Below are positions 46,157 to 55,188 of a DNA stretch of 64,000 bases, in pieces. The notes under the pieces were generated by a model, which saw only the letters and a list, made by a program, of their open reading frames with translations, was not told the DNA's origin and searched no databases. Position numbers and translations under genes: made by a program. Position 1 is the stretch's first letter; each line of letters opens with the position of its first letter. Source of the stretch: Candidatus Methanohalarchaeum thermophilum (GTDB lineage: Archaea > Halobacteriota > Methanonatronarchaeia > Methanonatronarchaeales > Methanonatronarchaeaceae); the NCBI GenBank assembly GCA_001914405.1, contig MSDW01000001.1, positions 1,491,169-1,555,168 on the forward strand. The letters run 5' to 3'.

Positions 46157-47239
46157 ATGCGTTTTGGTGAAGTTTTCCTTTGGCTCACATTTTTTTCGGC
46201 CTTGATTGCAATTTATTTTTCTTTTAAAAGTTTTAGAAATAGTTCGGGGAGTTTTATTGAGGTAAGTAGGAAAACAACTTTTTTGACTTTTTTGATGGCT
46301 TCTTTTTCGTTTTTTTCTTTTTCAATAAGTTGTTTTCTTTCGGATTCAAGTCTTTTTTACTCATATGCTCACTCTCTTCCAAGCTATCCTTGGTACTTTA
46401 AGCTTTCTTCTATTTGGGCTGGGCAGTCTGGCTCATTTTTCTTGTGGTTTTATGTAATTATCTCACTCTTACTATTGATAGAGTTTAGATGGCCAAAAGA
46501 ATTTAGAGAAACTGATTTTTTTAGCGTCACTAAGTTATCGGTATTGTTTATTTTTGTATCTTTTGTTCTATTGCTGATTTCAACAGATGCTTTTAGGACA
46601 ACAGAACAAGCTTTAAGAAATTTTGCTCTTCAGAACCCAGATATATCTAATAGTGCTCAGATAAGTACCTTAAAAATGTATTATCCTAGGGGATGGATGA
46701 TGAATTCAATGTTATTGAGTCCTTGGATGGTTATTCATCCACCGATTATCTTTGTGGGATATGCGGCCTTTACTATACCACTTGCATCTACATTTGGTTT
46801 TGCAGTTACTGGTAGTGGAGATTGGAGTAGACTCTCCAAAGTCTGGAGTAGAGTTGGATGGTTCTTTTTGTCTCTTGGTATAGGTATAGGTGCTTACTGG
46901 GCTTATGTAACACTAGGCTGGGGAGGTTACTGGGGATGGGATCCTGTTGAGAGTTCGTCTTTGTTGCCATGGCTCACAGCAACTGCTTTTCTTCACCTAC
47001 AGATATGGTACATAAAGACTAATAAATTTAGATGTTTGGCTCATATCTTTTCTCTGATAACCTTTATTTTGGTTATTTTTGCGACATTTGTAACTAGAGG
47101 CGGACTTAATCTAAGCAGCGTGCACTCATTTGCTCAGCTAGCTAAACCAACCTTTTTGGTGTTGATAACTTTACTTATAGGAGTATCAGGAACTGGAAGT
47201 ATCTTGCTTTGGTTAAGGATGAAAAGAGAAAAGAAATGA
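46157..47239 (+). CDS. ccmF: CcmF N-terminal half (cytochrome c haem lyase)
   Basis: 360 residues, about nine helices. WAGQSGSFFLWFYV, SPWMVIHPPIIFVGYAAFTI with a haem-binding His, and the tryptophan-rich WWD-type motif LGWGGYWGWDPVESSSLLPWL, followed by TRGGLNLSSVHSFA. All belong to the first part of CcmF; a CcsA-type protein would be shorter. It ends where bacterial CcmF continues into the part coded at 44183. The organism should make c-type cytochromes; ccmABCE are not in this window. Confidence 0.85.
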   Translation: MRFGEVFLWLTFFSALIAIYFSFKSFRNSSGSFIEVSRKTTFLTFLMASFSFFSFSISCFLSDSSLFYSYAHSLPSYPWYFKLSSIWAGQSGSFFLWFYVIISLLLLIEFRWPKEFRETDFFSVTKLSVLFIFVSFVLLLISTDAFRTTEQALRNFALQNPDISNSAQISTLKMYYPRGWMMNSMLLSPWMVIHPPIIFVGYAAFTIPLASTFGFAVTGSGDWSRLSKVWSRVGWFFLSLGIGIGAYWAYVTLGWGGYWGWDPVESSSLLPWLTATAFLHLQIWYIKTNKFRCLAHIFSLITFILVIFATFVTRGGLNLSSVHSFAQLAKPTFLVLITLLIGVSGTGSILLWLRMKREKK

Positions 47240-47316
47240 TTTATGTACCTCTTTATGTAGGTAAAAGTAAAAGTTAATATATTTGATTTATATCTTAGGA
47301 ATAGGGGGAAATCTAA

Positions 47317-47745
47317 ATAAGTAAAAGACAAGAGCAGGGCAATTCAGATGTAAGACTTAAAGCCTTATCTAAGAAAGTAGAGAAAGTAATAATTACACTG
47401 AATTGGATTGAGTTCTTACTGGAGAGAGTAGGTCACACTGATCTAGAGGAGTTATTAGAGTACTATGTAAGAATTAATTGGATTAGTGAAGAGGTTCGTG
47501 AAGAAGTACTTGAGCTTGCAACCGGATTTAGGTCATACACTGAAAAAGAAGAACCAAATGACTATATAATGAAAGAGGAAGCAGATTTAGATCCTAAAGG
47601 TTACTTAAAGGCTGCAGATCACATAAAATCCCTTTTATATATAGAGAAACTAAGAGGACAAAAAATTGATTCCAAGTTGGTTGGCAAATTAAAGAGAACA
47701 ATAGATAAAATAGAAAAAAGTGGAAACGAATTTAAAAGAAACTAA
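47317..47745 (+). CDS. Archaellum accessory protein ArlD/E-like, with ATA start
   Basis: 142 codons, no stops, no ATG, GTG or TTG in the first 80 codons. The frame follows TAA (47314-47316) directly with ATA, eight bases after GGGGG (47304-47308). The protein reads LSKKVEKVIITLNWIEFLLE, RVGHTDLEELLEYYVRINWI and SEEVREEVLELATGF, close to the FlaD/FlaE domain of archaellum motor proteins, then YLKAADHIKSLLYIEKLRG, a second helix pair seen in haloarchaeal relatives. No other archaellum genes are near. The low-ATG start makes it easy to miss. Confidence 0.65.
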   Translation: MSKRQEQGNSDVRLKALSKKVEKVIITLNWIEFLLERVGHTDLEELLEYYVRINWISEEVREEVLELATGFRSYTEKEEPNDYIMKEEADLDPKGYLKAADHIKSLLYIEKLRGQKIDSKLVGKLKRTIDKIEKSGNEFKRN

Positions 47746-47843
47746 AAAACCACTTAAGTTAGTGCATAGGGCCTTAACTAAACAAGAAATAAAAAATTAG
47801 TAAACTTTTTAATTCCCTTTTACAATTTAAGGAATGTAGTAAG

Positions 47844-48182
47844 ATGATGAGATTTGATAATTTGCATACCCAGGAACTGGATCCAGAAGTAATTAGATCC
47901 CTAAATAAAAGCTCACTAAGGGAAAAAATCCTACTTTTCCTAAACGATGTTGAACCAAAATATGCTTATCTATCTGAAATAGCACGTTCAGTTCGTTCGG
48001 ATCCCTCGAATGTATCAGGATGCCTTGAAGGAATGAAAAAGAGGTACAGCGAAAGACTTTCTCTAGTAGAAATGGGGTTAGTAGAAGTAATAGAAAAAGA
48101 TAGGCACAGTTACTACGGTATAACTGAAAAAGGCCAAAAAGCAGCAGAATACATAAAAGAAAAATACCGCAAATCCTATTAA
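47844..48182 (+). CDS. Winged-helix transcriptional regulator
   Basis: 112 residues. Helices [20 protein letters not shown] and [20 protein letters not shown] (recognition helix) followed by the wing [20 protein letters not shown]. ArsR/PadR-like archaeal wHTH. Target unknown. Start ATG 47844 or 47847. Confidence 0.75.
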   Translation: MMRFDNLHTQELDPEVIRSLNKSSLREKILLFLNDVEPKYAYLSEIARSVRSDPSNVSGCLEGMKKRYSERLSLVEMGLVEVIEKDRHSYYGITEKGQKAAEYIKEKYRKSY

Positions 48183-48290
48183 AATATCTCTAAGACAAGA
48201 TTAAAACCAAATAAACCAAATTAAACGAAAAAGGATCTAGACGAGCAACCTCAAAACCTGATAAACGATATCATCACATAGATACATAAT

Positions 48291-49289
48291 ATGATTAAAT
48301 TAAGGGATGGCGTTCACTTTGATCTCCAAGAAAATGTATTAATTGCAGATGGAAATAGTTCAACACCTAATTCGATTACCTTTGTATCCCACGCCCATAT
48401 GGACCATATACCACATAAAGACAGTTCAAAGATAATAACTTCAAAAGAAACCTCCAAATTCATTGAAGAAAGAACAGATATACAAGTAGATCAACAAGAA
48501 AACTATAAGTCAATTAATTTAATCAAATCTGGACATATACTTGGTTCCAGATCAGCTCTGGTAAAAGAACATGATCAAAGAATCCTTTACACTGGAGACA
48601 TATCAACACGAGACCGAGCTTATCTAAACGGATTTAACCCACCTACCGCCGATACACTAGTAATCGAATCAACGTATGGTAAACCAAGTTATGTATTCCC
48701 ACAGCAAGATCAGATAAACCAAAATATCCTAAACTGGATCAAAAAACAAAAAACAACTTTCTTATTCTGTTACTCCCTTGGAAAATCCCAAAAGATACAA
48801 TACCTAATTCAAAAAAACCTAGACAAAGAAATTATAACACATAATGCAATACACCAACTGAATAGAGTTTACGAAAAAATAAAAAACATCCAATTCAACG
48901 ATAAACACATATCTAAAGTCCACAAAAAACCCTATAAACAAGAAATTAAAACAGGAAAAAAGACAGAAAGAGTCTATCTGTTCCCATCACATCTTTCGAC
49001 AAACAAAGAAATCAAAGAACTAAGTAAAAAACAAAATGCAAATAAAGCAGGTTTTTCAGGATGGGCAATAAATAAGTCCTACCTCTACAGAAAAAGTTTA
49101 GATAAAGCTTTCCCATATTCCGATCACTGCGATTTTACAGAACTACTAGAAGTAATTCAAGAAGTAGATCCAAATAAGATATACACCTATCATGGATTCA
49201 GTAATGAATTCGCAAAAACACTAAAAAGAGACTACGACTACAATGCTCAACCACTAAAAAAACATCAAAAGAAAATAACCGACTACTAA
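48291..49289 (+). CDS. Metallo-beta-lactamase-fold nuclease, mRNA 3'-end-processing-factor-like
   Basis: 332 residues. Metal site SHAHMDHI (about 34-41, the HxHxDH motif), the later His in GHILGSRSAL and Asp in ILYTGDISTRDRAYL, VIESTYGKP, then the C-terminal PYSDHCDF His. This is the pattern of archaeal RNA-processing exonuclease-like (YSH1-type) proteins of the beta-lactamase fold, here with a short beta-CASP region. Probably an RNase or DNase; substrate unknown. Confidence 0.8.
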   Translation: MIKLRDGVHFDLQENVLIADGNSSTPNSITFVSHAHMDHIPHKDSSKIITSKETSKFIEERTDIQVDQQENYKSINLIKSGHILGSRSALVKEHDQRILYTGDISTRDRAYLNGFNPPTADTLVIESTYGKPSYVFPQQDQINQNILNWIKKQKTTFLFCYSLGKSQKIQYLIQKNLDKEIITHNAIHQLNRVYEKIKNIQFNDKHISKVHKKPYKQEIKTGKKTERVYLFPSHLSTNKEIKELSKKQNANKAGFSGWAINKSYLYRKSLDKAFPYSDHCDFTELLEVIQEVDPNKIYTYHGFSNEFAKTLKRDYDYNAQPLKKHQKKITDY

Positions 49290-49694
49290 AAAAAAGAAAA
49301 AACCAAAGAAAAAACCAAGAAATAATTTAAGCAAGAAATCCGAGTAAATAATGTACCGAATAACTAAAATAAGATCCACTAAACATCAATTAAAAAATTG
49401 ATGAATATTAGACTTAACAAGGCTTCTTTAATAGGGATAATCATTTAATGTATCTATTCTTATATTGTTTCTATCATAGTCTACTTAACTTAATTTAATG
49501 TGGTTTAGGTTGCTCTGATTGAACTTGATTCAATTAATAAGAATCCTTAAAAAAAAGAAAAAAAGGTTTTTATATTGTTTTTTGAGGTTCTGGCTTAGAT
49601 CTGAAGAGTTTAACTGTTAGAGTAGGGGGAAACGATATATGGTTACTAACTTAGATTGGTTTCTATTATTGTCTGTTATGTAGTTTTGCTGTTT
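49290..49694. other. Intergenic between convergent genes, no gene seen
   Basis: A-rich on the left half and T-rich on the right, consistent with the 3' regions of the two convergent genes. A small hairpin CAATTAAAAAATTG at about 49388. Nothing else. Confidence 0.35.
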
Positions 49695-51677
49695 TTAGCT
49701 TGGTAAAAGGTCTTTTTCTTCTAATTGGTCAGCTACATCATCGAGATCTAGTTCTTCGAGTTTTGATCTTGTTGGTCTACCGGTTTCAGTATCCCATCCG
49801 CTTAGTTCGTAGAAGGCAGTTAATTGTTTTTTCCATTCTTCGGCGTCAAATGCGTGTTTTCCTTCACCTTCGGCGTCCATACTAGGGTGTTCAAAGTAGG
49901 GGATTATTGATTCATCCCAATCTCTATTTCTGCCGTATCTAACATCAATAGCTCTTTCAAGGTTCCAGATTCTCTCTCCTGCTTTATCCAGTTCTTCTTC
50001 TGACATATTTATTCCTGTTACTGCTGAAAACATCTCTGCTTCTGCCTGTGGATAGGTTTGAGGGCCATCTTTTGGTCTTAGTGTAAATACTCTCGGCATC
50101 TGCCAGTCACATAACAGTAAACTAGCTACAAGTGCTCCTCTCCACCTATGCCATACTGCTGCGCTTGCCTTGGCTTCCGGAGGATCGTAGGTAACTTCAT
50201 AGTCCATTGCTCCCTCGTATCCATATAATCGCTCTGAAACTTCTCTAACTTTATCCCAACTTAGTTTTTCACCATTCATCATTTCAGCTTCAGGATACAA
50301 GGCAATATTGTCTGTGAAATGATGAACACTGTCATTTGCAGGATCTCTATTCGAAGTCGCCCATATCAATGAAGAAACTAACCAATGAGGCCAGCCCACT
50401 GCTCCATGTTTCCAATGGCAGTCCCAATGCCCAGTATAGCCAATTGGATAATCCGGGACACCAGGATAGATTCTAGATAATATTTCATCTGTTTCTTCTT
50501 CCCAGAGTTCCCTTGCCATCTCAACACCTCCTTCTGCCATTAGATCACCTAATTCATCCTCTCTATAAGCAAGTTTCCTCATTAACTTCACTAAAAGAGG
50601 TTTAGGCGTGTCCGCGTAATTACTATTAATAATTTTTTCTTCAGGAGCAGGTATCTCTAATCCATCAACCTCATTTAACCAATCCTGTTTACTAGCATAC
50701 TGAAGTATTGGAACAATTCCATAAGCAAAATCCCAGAAATTGATTCCAAGTTGATTACCAATATGATCAACTTCGTAATCACCTATACTAGCGCAGAAAC
50801 TAAAGGTTGTAACCTCACCATATTGAATGTCTCCAGGATAATTTAAGCTTCTCGTACCACCACAAAATCCCTGACAACCTAGGGTACAGGCCTTAGAATG
50901 ACTGTCAACACTGTAACTAGAGCTAGTATAACCCTTTTCAAGATCATCTGTGCTTACAGGCCAGCAAACCTCATGGTTGATCTCCTTAACAGTACTTAAT
51001 AGAGCTTCGTGATCATCTACTTTTACTTCCTCACTACCCTTTATAGCAATCGCTTTAAGTTTCTTTGAACCCATTACACCACCAAATCCACCTTGACCAG
51101 CAGCACTCTCACTGTCATTAGTTATAGCAGCAATACTAGATTCGTTCTCTCCTGCAGGACCAATAGCAGCTACTTTAGTTTCCTTCCCATGTTTTTTCAT
51201 AATCTCCTTCATTGCAGCATATGTGCCCTTACCCCACATGCCTTCAGCACTTTTGACCTCAACATTACCATCCTCGATGTATAAGTAAACTGGTTCACTG
51301 CTTTTTCCTTGAATTATTATTCCATCGTATCCAGCAAATTTTATCTCAGTCCCGAAACTTCCTCCAATACCTGACCAACTGTAAAGCCCCTCTGCATCAT
51401 CAGATATAACAGAATTCTGGGCTGCAACACCACAAACCGTACATCTACCTGAACCAGGAGCAAGCGTACCGGTAAGAGGGCCAGGCATAAACATCAATCT
51501 ATTCTCTGGATCAAATGGCCCTACATCAGGAGGTAGCTCTTTCCACGCTACTCTAGCTCCAAATCCTCTGCCCCCAATAAATTTCTCAGGTTCAAAATTG
51601 GAGGTATCCTCCTCAGATGTCGTACCAGTATTTAAATTCACACGAAGTATTTTACCATTCCAACCATAATTAGCCAT
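49695..51677 (-). CDS. Tungsten aldehyde:ferredoxin oxidoreductase family protein
   Basis: 660 residues. AOR-family enzymes use tungstopterin and a 4Fe-4S cluster to oxidise aldehydes. N-terminal pterin domain: LRVNLNTGTTSEEDT, GGRGFGARVAWKELPPDVGP, MPGPLTGTLAPGSGRC, and YDGIIIQG. Cluster cysteines CTLGCQGFC (about 263-271) with a fourth Cys in LLLCDWQ near 530. The motif HWDCHWKHGAVGWPHW is unusual and may line the active site. The protein is acidic with no signal peptide. Thirteen bases upstream lies a Tat-signal iron-sulfur protein in the same operon, suggesting a two-subunit enzyme. Confidence 0.85.
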   Translation of the reverse strand: MANYGWNGKILRVNLNTGTTSEEDTSNFEPEKFIGGRGFGARVAWKELPPDVGPFDPENRLMFMPGPLTGTLAPGSGRCTVCGVAAQNSVISDDAEGLYSWSGIGGSFGTEIKFAGYDGIIIQGKSSEPVYLYIEDGNVEVKSAEGMWGKGTYAAMKEIMKKHGKETKVAAIGPAGENESSIAAITNDSESAAGQGGFGGVMGSKKLKAIAIKGSEEVKVDDHEALLSTVKEINHEVCWPVSTDDLEKGYTSSSYSVDSHSKACTLGCQGFCGGTRSLNYPGDIQYGEVTTFSFCASIGDYEVDHIGNQLGINFWDFAYGIVPILQYASKQDWLNEVDGLEIPAPEEKIINSNYADTPKPLLVKLMRKLAYREDELGDLMAEGGVEMARELWEEETDEILSRIYPGVPDYPIGYTGHWDCHWKHGAVGWPHWLVSSLIWATSNRDPANDSVHHFTDNIALYPEAEMMNGEKLSWDKVREVSERLYGYEGAMDYEVTYDPPEAKASAAVWHRWRGALVASLLLCDWQMPRVFTLRPKDGPQTYPQAEAEMFSAVTGINMSEEELDKAGERIWNLERAIDVRYGRNRDWDESIIPYFEHPSMDAEGEGKHAFDAEEWKKQLTAFYELSGWDTETGRPTRSKLEELDLDDVADQLEEKDLLPS

Positions 51678-51690
51678 TTTTAATCACCCC

Positions 51691-52461
51691 TTACTGTTCT
51701 ACTTCTTGACGATCCGGATCTTGCATGTATCCAGTTAACTCTTCAGCATCAATATCCATTCTCTCGTAAACAGGTTCCCATTCCTCTTTGACTTCAATAG
51801 CATTCCTAGGACACATTTCAACGCAAATAGGGCCATCCTCCCTGTCTTTGCATAAGTCACATTTGAAGGCTACTTTTTCGTCTACATCCATTTTGATGGG
51901 TGATGGGTTAAAGGGACAGGCTTCTACACAGTCTCCGCAGCCGGTGCATTTTTCAGAGTCTATGCACCTAGCTCCAGTTTCCTCATCAATATACATAGCT
52001 CCCTCTATCGGACAAGCATAATAACACTCCGGAGAATCACATTGCCAGCATACCCTCTGTCTAAAGAATTCAGGTTCCAATGGATCTACATCGACATTTA
52101 TTCTAGATAACTCTCTAGAACCAGCGTTTTCATGATATGAACTGCAAGCTAAGACACAGACTTCACATCCAACACATTTTTCAGGATGAACCTCAAGGAA
52201 TTCGCTTGCCTTAGGAGGTTCAAATTCCCCAGAATGTTCCTCGTTGATATGATCCTTTAACTCAGTCTCTGACTCAAAGCTTTCATCACAGTAGGGACAG
52301 GCAAACTCCGTAGTCGTCCCCTCCTGTTCAGCACATCCAGAAACCCCAACAACTGCTGCTGCAACACCACTAGCAGCCATCACCTTTAGTAAACTCCTAC
52401 GACTAACACCAGAATTTTTTTCGCAACCTTCATCTGGCTTAGAATCCTCTTTATTTTTCAT
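51691..52461 (-). CDS. Tat-exported 4Fe-4S ferredoxin-like subunit with a C2H2-like finger
   Basis: 256 residues from ATG 52461 (a GTG at 52485 would add eight). Twin-arginine signal SRRSLLKVMAASGVAAAV then a lipobox-like VSGC. Next comes a C2H2-like finger CPYCDESFESETELKDHINE, then four-cluster ferredoxin segments of the DmsB/HycB kind: CVGCEVCVLAC, CWQCDSPECYYAC, CTGCGDCVEAC, CDLC...CVEMCP. It should carry electrons for the adjacent tungsten enzyme. The signal predicts a location outside the membrane, and the AOR subunit, lacking a signal, could be carried across as a hitchhiker. Confidence 0.82.
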   Translation of the reverse strand: MKNKEDSKPDEGCEKNSGVSRRSLLKVMAASGVAAAVVGVSGCAEQEGTTTEFACPYCDESFESETELKDHINEEHSGEFEPPKASEFLEVHPEKCVGCEVCVLACSSYHENAGSRELSRINVDVDPLEPEFFRQRVCWQCDSPECYYACPIEGAMYIDEETGARCIDSEKCTGCGDCVEACPFNPSPIKMDVDEKVAFKCDLCKDREDGPICVEMCPRNAIEVKEEWEPVYERMDIDAEELTGYMQDPDRQEVEQ

Positions 52462-52686
52462 ATTAAAAAGACCCCAATCTTTCACCTACTAAAAAACTTA
52501 TTTAGCTAACTACACGAAATTAGACTTAATCTGCCTTCATTATACCTAAAAATCTATGAAAGCAAATATAAAAACTCTGCGAAACCAAAAACAATAACAA
52601 AAAATACAATCTGTAATGAAAATCAATTACAATAAGCCTAAACCAAAAAAATAAACAACATAAAAACAAAAAATAACCGAAGAAAC

Positions 52687-53154
52687 ATGGAACTCAAAAT
52701 TAAAAAAACAAAACAGATCCCACAAATACAAACAGAGATCCAACAACTAAAAAAGTTCAAAAAAGAATACGAAGAAATGCTAGAAAAACTAAAAAAAGGA
52801 AACCACATAGAATTCAAATACTGGTTCGAAAACGAACAAAAAATCCCCAAACAAATAAGAAAACAACACAAACAAACAATAAAATACATCGAAGAAAAAG
52901 GATTTAGAACATCACCAAGAAGAGTAAAAGTCAAAAAAGGCTACAGAATCCCAAAAGAAGAAAAAGAAACAATAAAAAACAAAACCAAGAAAACAACAAA
53001 AAACATCAAAAAACAAATAAAAAACAATCAAACAAAAATAAACCAAAAAAAACAAAAAATAAAAAACCAAAAAACCATACTAACCATAATATTAACATCA
53101 GCATTTAGTATAATAACCCTAACATTCAGCATACTACTAATACTAAAAACATAA
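52687..53154 (+). CDS. Lys/Gln-rich coiled-coil protein with C-terminal membrane anchor
   Basis: 155 residues, strongly basic. A coiled coil (about 10-40), a short ordered part (IEFKYWFENEQKIPKQIRK), a second Lys/Asn/Gln-rich helix (85-128), and one C-terminal helix TILTIILTSAFSIITLTFSI that anchors it in the membrane with the bulk inside. The coding strand is extremely A-rich. No family recognised. It converges with the TasA-like operon. Confidence 0.55.
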   Translation: MELKIKKTKQIPQIQTEIQQLKKFKKEYEEMLEKLKKGNHIEFKYWFENEQKIPKQIRKQHKQTIKYIEEKGFRTSPRRVKVKKGYRIPKEEKETIKNKTKKTTKNIKKQIKNNQTKINQKKQKIKNQKTILTIILTSAFSIITLTFSILLILKT

Positions 53155-53234
53155 CAAAACCTAAAACAAATAAAAAATTAAACAAAATAAAATAAAAAAA
53201 ATAAATCTTCTTCTTTTTTAAAAAAAAAACAAAC

Positions 53235-54467
53235 TCAAAAAGAACCTAAACCAAAATCAAAAACACAAACATCCCTAATTAGCAATTCACTATCCTCCTC
53301 AGAACAACAAAAACAACCACCCAAACCTGTTTCGTTTAGTTCTTCGTTACTTGTTTCGTTTATTGGTTCGTTACTTGTTTCGTTTATTGGTTCTTTGTTA
53401 CTTGTTGTGGTTTCGTTTATTGGTTCTTTGTTATCTGTTGTGTTTTGGGTCTTTTCTATGTTATTGGGTGGGTTTTGTTGGTTTGTTTCTTTTTCTGTGT
53501 ATGTGTTTGGTTTTTCTATTTGTATTTTGGTTTTTGTTGTTTCTGTGTCGTTGAAATACTTGTTTAGGTTTATGCTGTTTATTTGGTTTGCTGTGAAGGT
53601 GATTTTGTGGTTTATTTCTCCTTCTGTTATGGTGTTGTTTTTTAATTGGTATTTTTGGTAAACTTTAAGGGAGTGCATTGGTTTTAGAGTTCCTAGGTTG
53701 AGGTTCTTTTTTTCTATTTCTAGTAATGTGGTATTTGAGTCGTAGATTGTTTTTTCTTCTATTAATTTTTTGTTTTGGTCGTATTTTTTGTAAATTAATG
53801 TGTAATTTACTATTGAGGGTAAGTTACTTGGTTTTATGTCTTTTTTTGCGTTTTCTGAGCATATATTGGTGTTATGTATTAATTGTTGGTTCATGTAGAC
53901 TGCGATTATCTTTGTTTGCTCGTTATTTTCGAGGTCATCGAATTTATAAAGAGGGAACTCTGATTGTCCTGGAATGTGTTCTAGTTCTTCTTCATGGATT
54001 ATTTTTTCTATTCTTTTTATTTCGTTTAGTTCTTCGTCATAGACAAAGAATATAACTTCTAGAGGAGTTTGGTTTGGGTCTGTGATTAAGATCCAGGTTG
54101 AACTACATCCTTTGAATATAATTTTGTCTGAGCTATTTGTTTCGTTTATGTTTTCGGTTGAATTTATTATTTCAATTGTTTTATGTACTTTAACGGGGTT
54201 TGTTCCTTGGTTTATGATAGTGACATTTGTCCAGTCACTTTTTTCTTCGTTCAGGGAGAGCGAATAAGTTTCTCTCCAGGGGTTTTGTTGATCTATGTAA
54301 TTGTTTCCAATGCTTATGTCTATTGTACCGGCTTCTAGGTAAGCGCTTGTGTTTTCCTCTTCAGAGAAAAAAGCAAATACGCCTATCGTTAAGAACGAAA
54401 TTAATGTTGTCACAGTTATTATGGAAATTAATATAGTTTTTAGGTTTCTTTTACTGTTTTTTTTCAT
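53235..54467 (-). CDS. SipW-dependent secreted protein with Asn-Glu-Thr-rich stalk
   Basis: 410 residues. The N-terminus has a SipW/camelysin-type signal: hydrophobic helix then VFAFFSEEENTSAYLEAGTI. The body (40-300) is a predicted beta domain with NPVKVHKTIEIINST. Residues about 330-385 are a repeat stalk of EPINETS units, each with an N-x-T glycosylation sequon. The end has GGCFCCSEEDS. It overlaps the signal peptidase gene by 17 bases, tying the two together. Likely a surface or fibre-associated protein (inference). Confidence 0.7.
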   Translation of the reverse strand: MKKNSKRNLKTILISIITVTTLISFLTIGVFAFFSEEENTSAYLEAGTIDISIGNNYIDQQNPWRETYSLSLNEEKSDWTNVTIINQGTNPVKVHKTIEIINSTENINETNSSDKIIFKGCSSTWILITDPNQTPLEVIFFVYDEELNEIKRIEKIIHEEELEHIPGQSEFPLYKFDDLENNEQTKIIAVYMNQQLIHNTNICSENAKKDIKPSNLPSIVNYTLIYKKYDQNKKLIEEKTIYDSNTTLLEIEKKNLNLGTLKPMHSLKVYQKYQLKNNTITEGEINHKITFTANQINSINLNKYFNDTETTKTKIQIEKPNTYTEKETNQQNPPNNIEKTQNTTDNKEPINETTTSNKEPINETSNEPINETSNEELNETGLGGCFCCSEEDSELLIRDVCVFDFGLGSF

Positions 54468-54960
54468 TTTCCTCTCCTTTTTTTAATTTTATTAACTTCC
54501 TTACCTCTCCTATTATCAAAATTGTTGCAGGGATAAGTATGAGTAAAATGTAGCCTAATAGCGTATTTGCATGGAGAAATATGTATCCATAGAATGGAAA
54601 TGAAACTACGACTTTACCAATGAGGTTATTTTCATCGACTCTTATGTCATCTGCTTCTTCCATGGCATCTCCTTTGGTTAAAAGCTTAATACCATTATCA
54701 TCGGCTTTTTCGATTACTCTGTGAGTAACAGTTTTCTCTCCTATATCAAATGTTACAACATCTCCTACTCTTATCTCTTCAATATCAGTTTCTTTTACAA
54801 TTACTATATCACCAGCACTTAATTCTGGTTCCATACTACTAGAAAGAACAACATAAGAATCATCAGCCATAATAACTTCTGGTAAACCAAATAAAACCGC
54901 AGGAATAACTAACAAAAACACCAATACCAAAGAAAAACTCTTTAAATATTTATTTACCAA
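54451..54960 (-). CDS. sipW: Signal peptidase I, SipW-like (ER/archaeal type)
   Basis: 169 residues. Membrane helix 8-30, catalytic Ser42 in VLSSSMEPEL, then GDIVIVKE, and His80 in TVTHRVIE where bacterial enzymes have Lys, so it is the archaeal/ER type that includes Bacillus SipW. LTKGDAMEEADD holds the Asp. Last helix 130-160. TTG start at 54960, with AT-rich GTATAAAAC about 40 bases upstream. It should cut the signals of the three TasA-like proteins beside it. Confidence 0.85.
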   Translation of the reverse strand: MVNKYLKSFSLVLVFLLVIPAVLFGLPEVIMADDSYVVLSSSMEPELSAGDIVIVKETDIEEIRVGDVVTFDIGEKTVTHRVIEKADDNGIKLLTKGDAMEEADDIRVDENNLIGKVVVSFPFYGYIFLHANTLLGYILLILIPATILIIGEVRKLIKLKKGEENEKKQ

Positions 54961-55063
54961 TTAAATCACGCTCAAATGTTTTATACTAAGTTTAACACTT
55001 AATTACCTATTTATATTCGTTAAATTATTTTTTATTTTATTTTGTTTTTATAGAGTGATAAAT

Positions 55064-55111
55064 TAAAAAAAGGGCTTAAATTTACTAAAAAATTTAAAAC
55101 CCCCTTTTTTC
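55064..55111. terminator. Hairpin terminator with T-run
   Basis: AAAAAAAGGGCTTAAATTT pairs with AAATTTAAAACCCCCTTTTT around a six-base loop. It lies downstream of the gene ending at 55189 and upstream of sipW on the minus strand, so it could separate two transcripts. Confidence 0.5.
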
Positions 55112-55188
55112 TCCTATGTTCAGTTTCTTTGATAGTTTTATTCACTATTTTTGTCTATTTAATTGCTTTATTGAAACTCTAAATCGTT

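Noticed and set aside
53351-53661. Hydrophobic plus-strand ORFs of 67-88 codons opposite the stalk repeats
   Set aside because: Antisense shadows of the EPINET repeat region of the gene at 53235.
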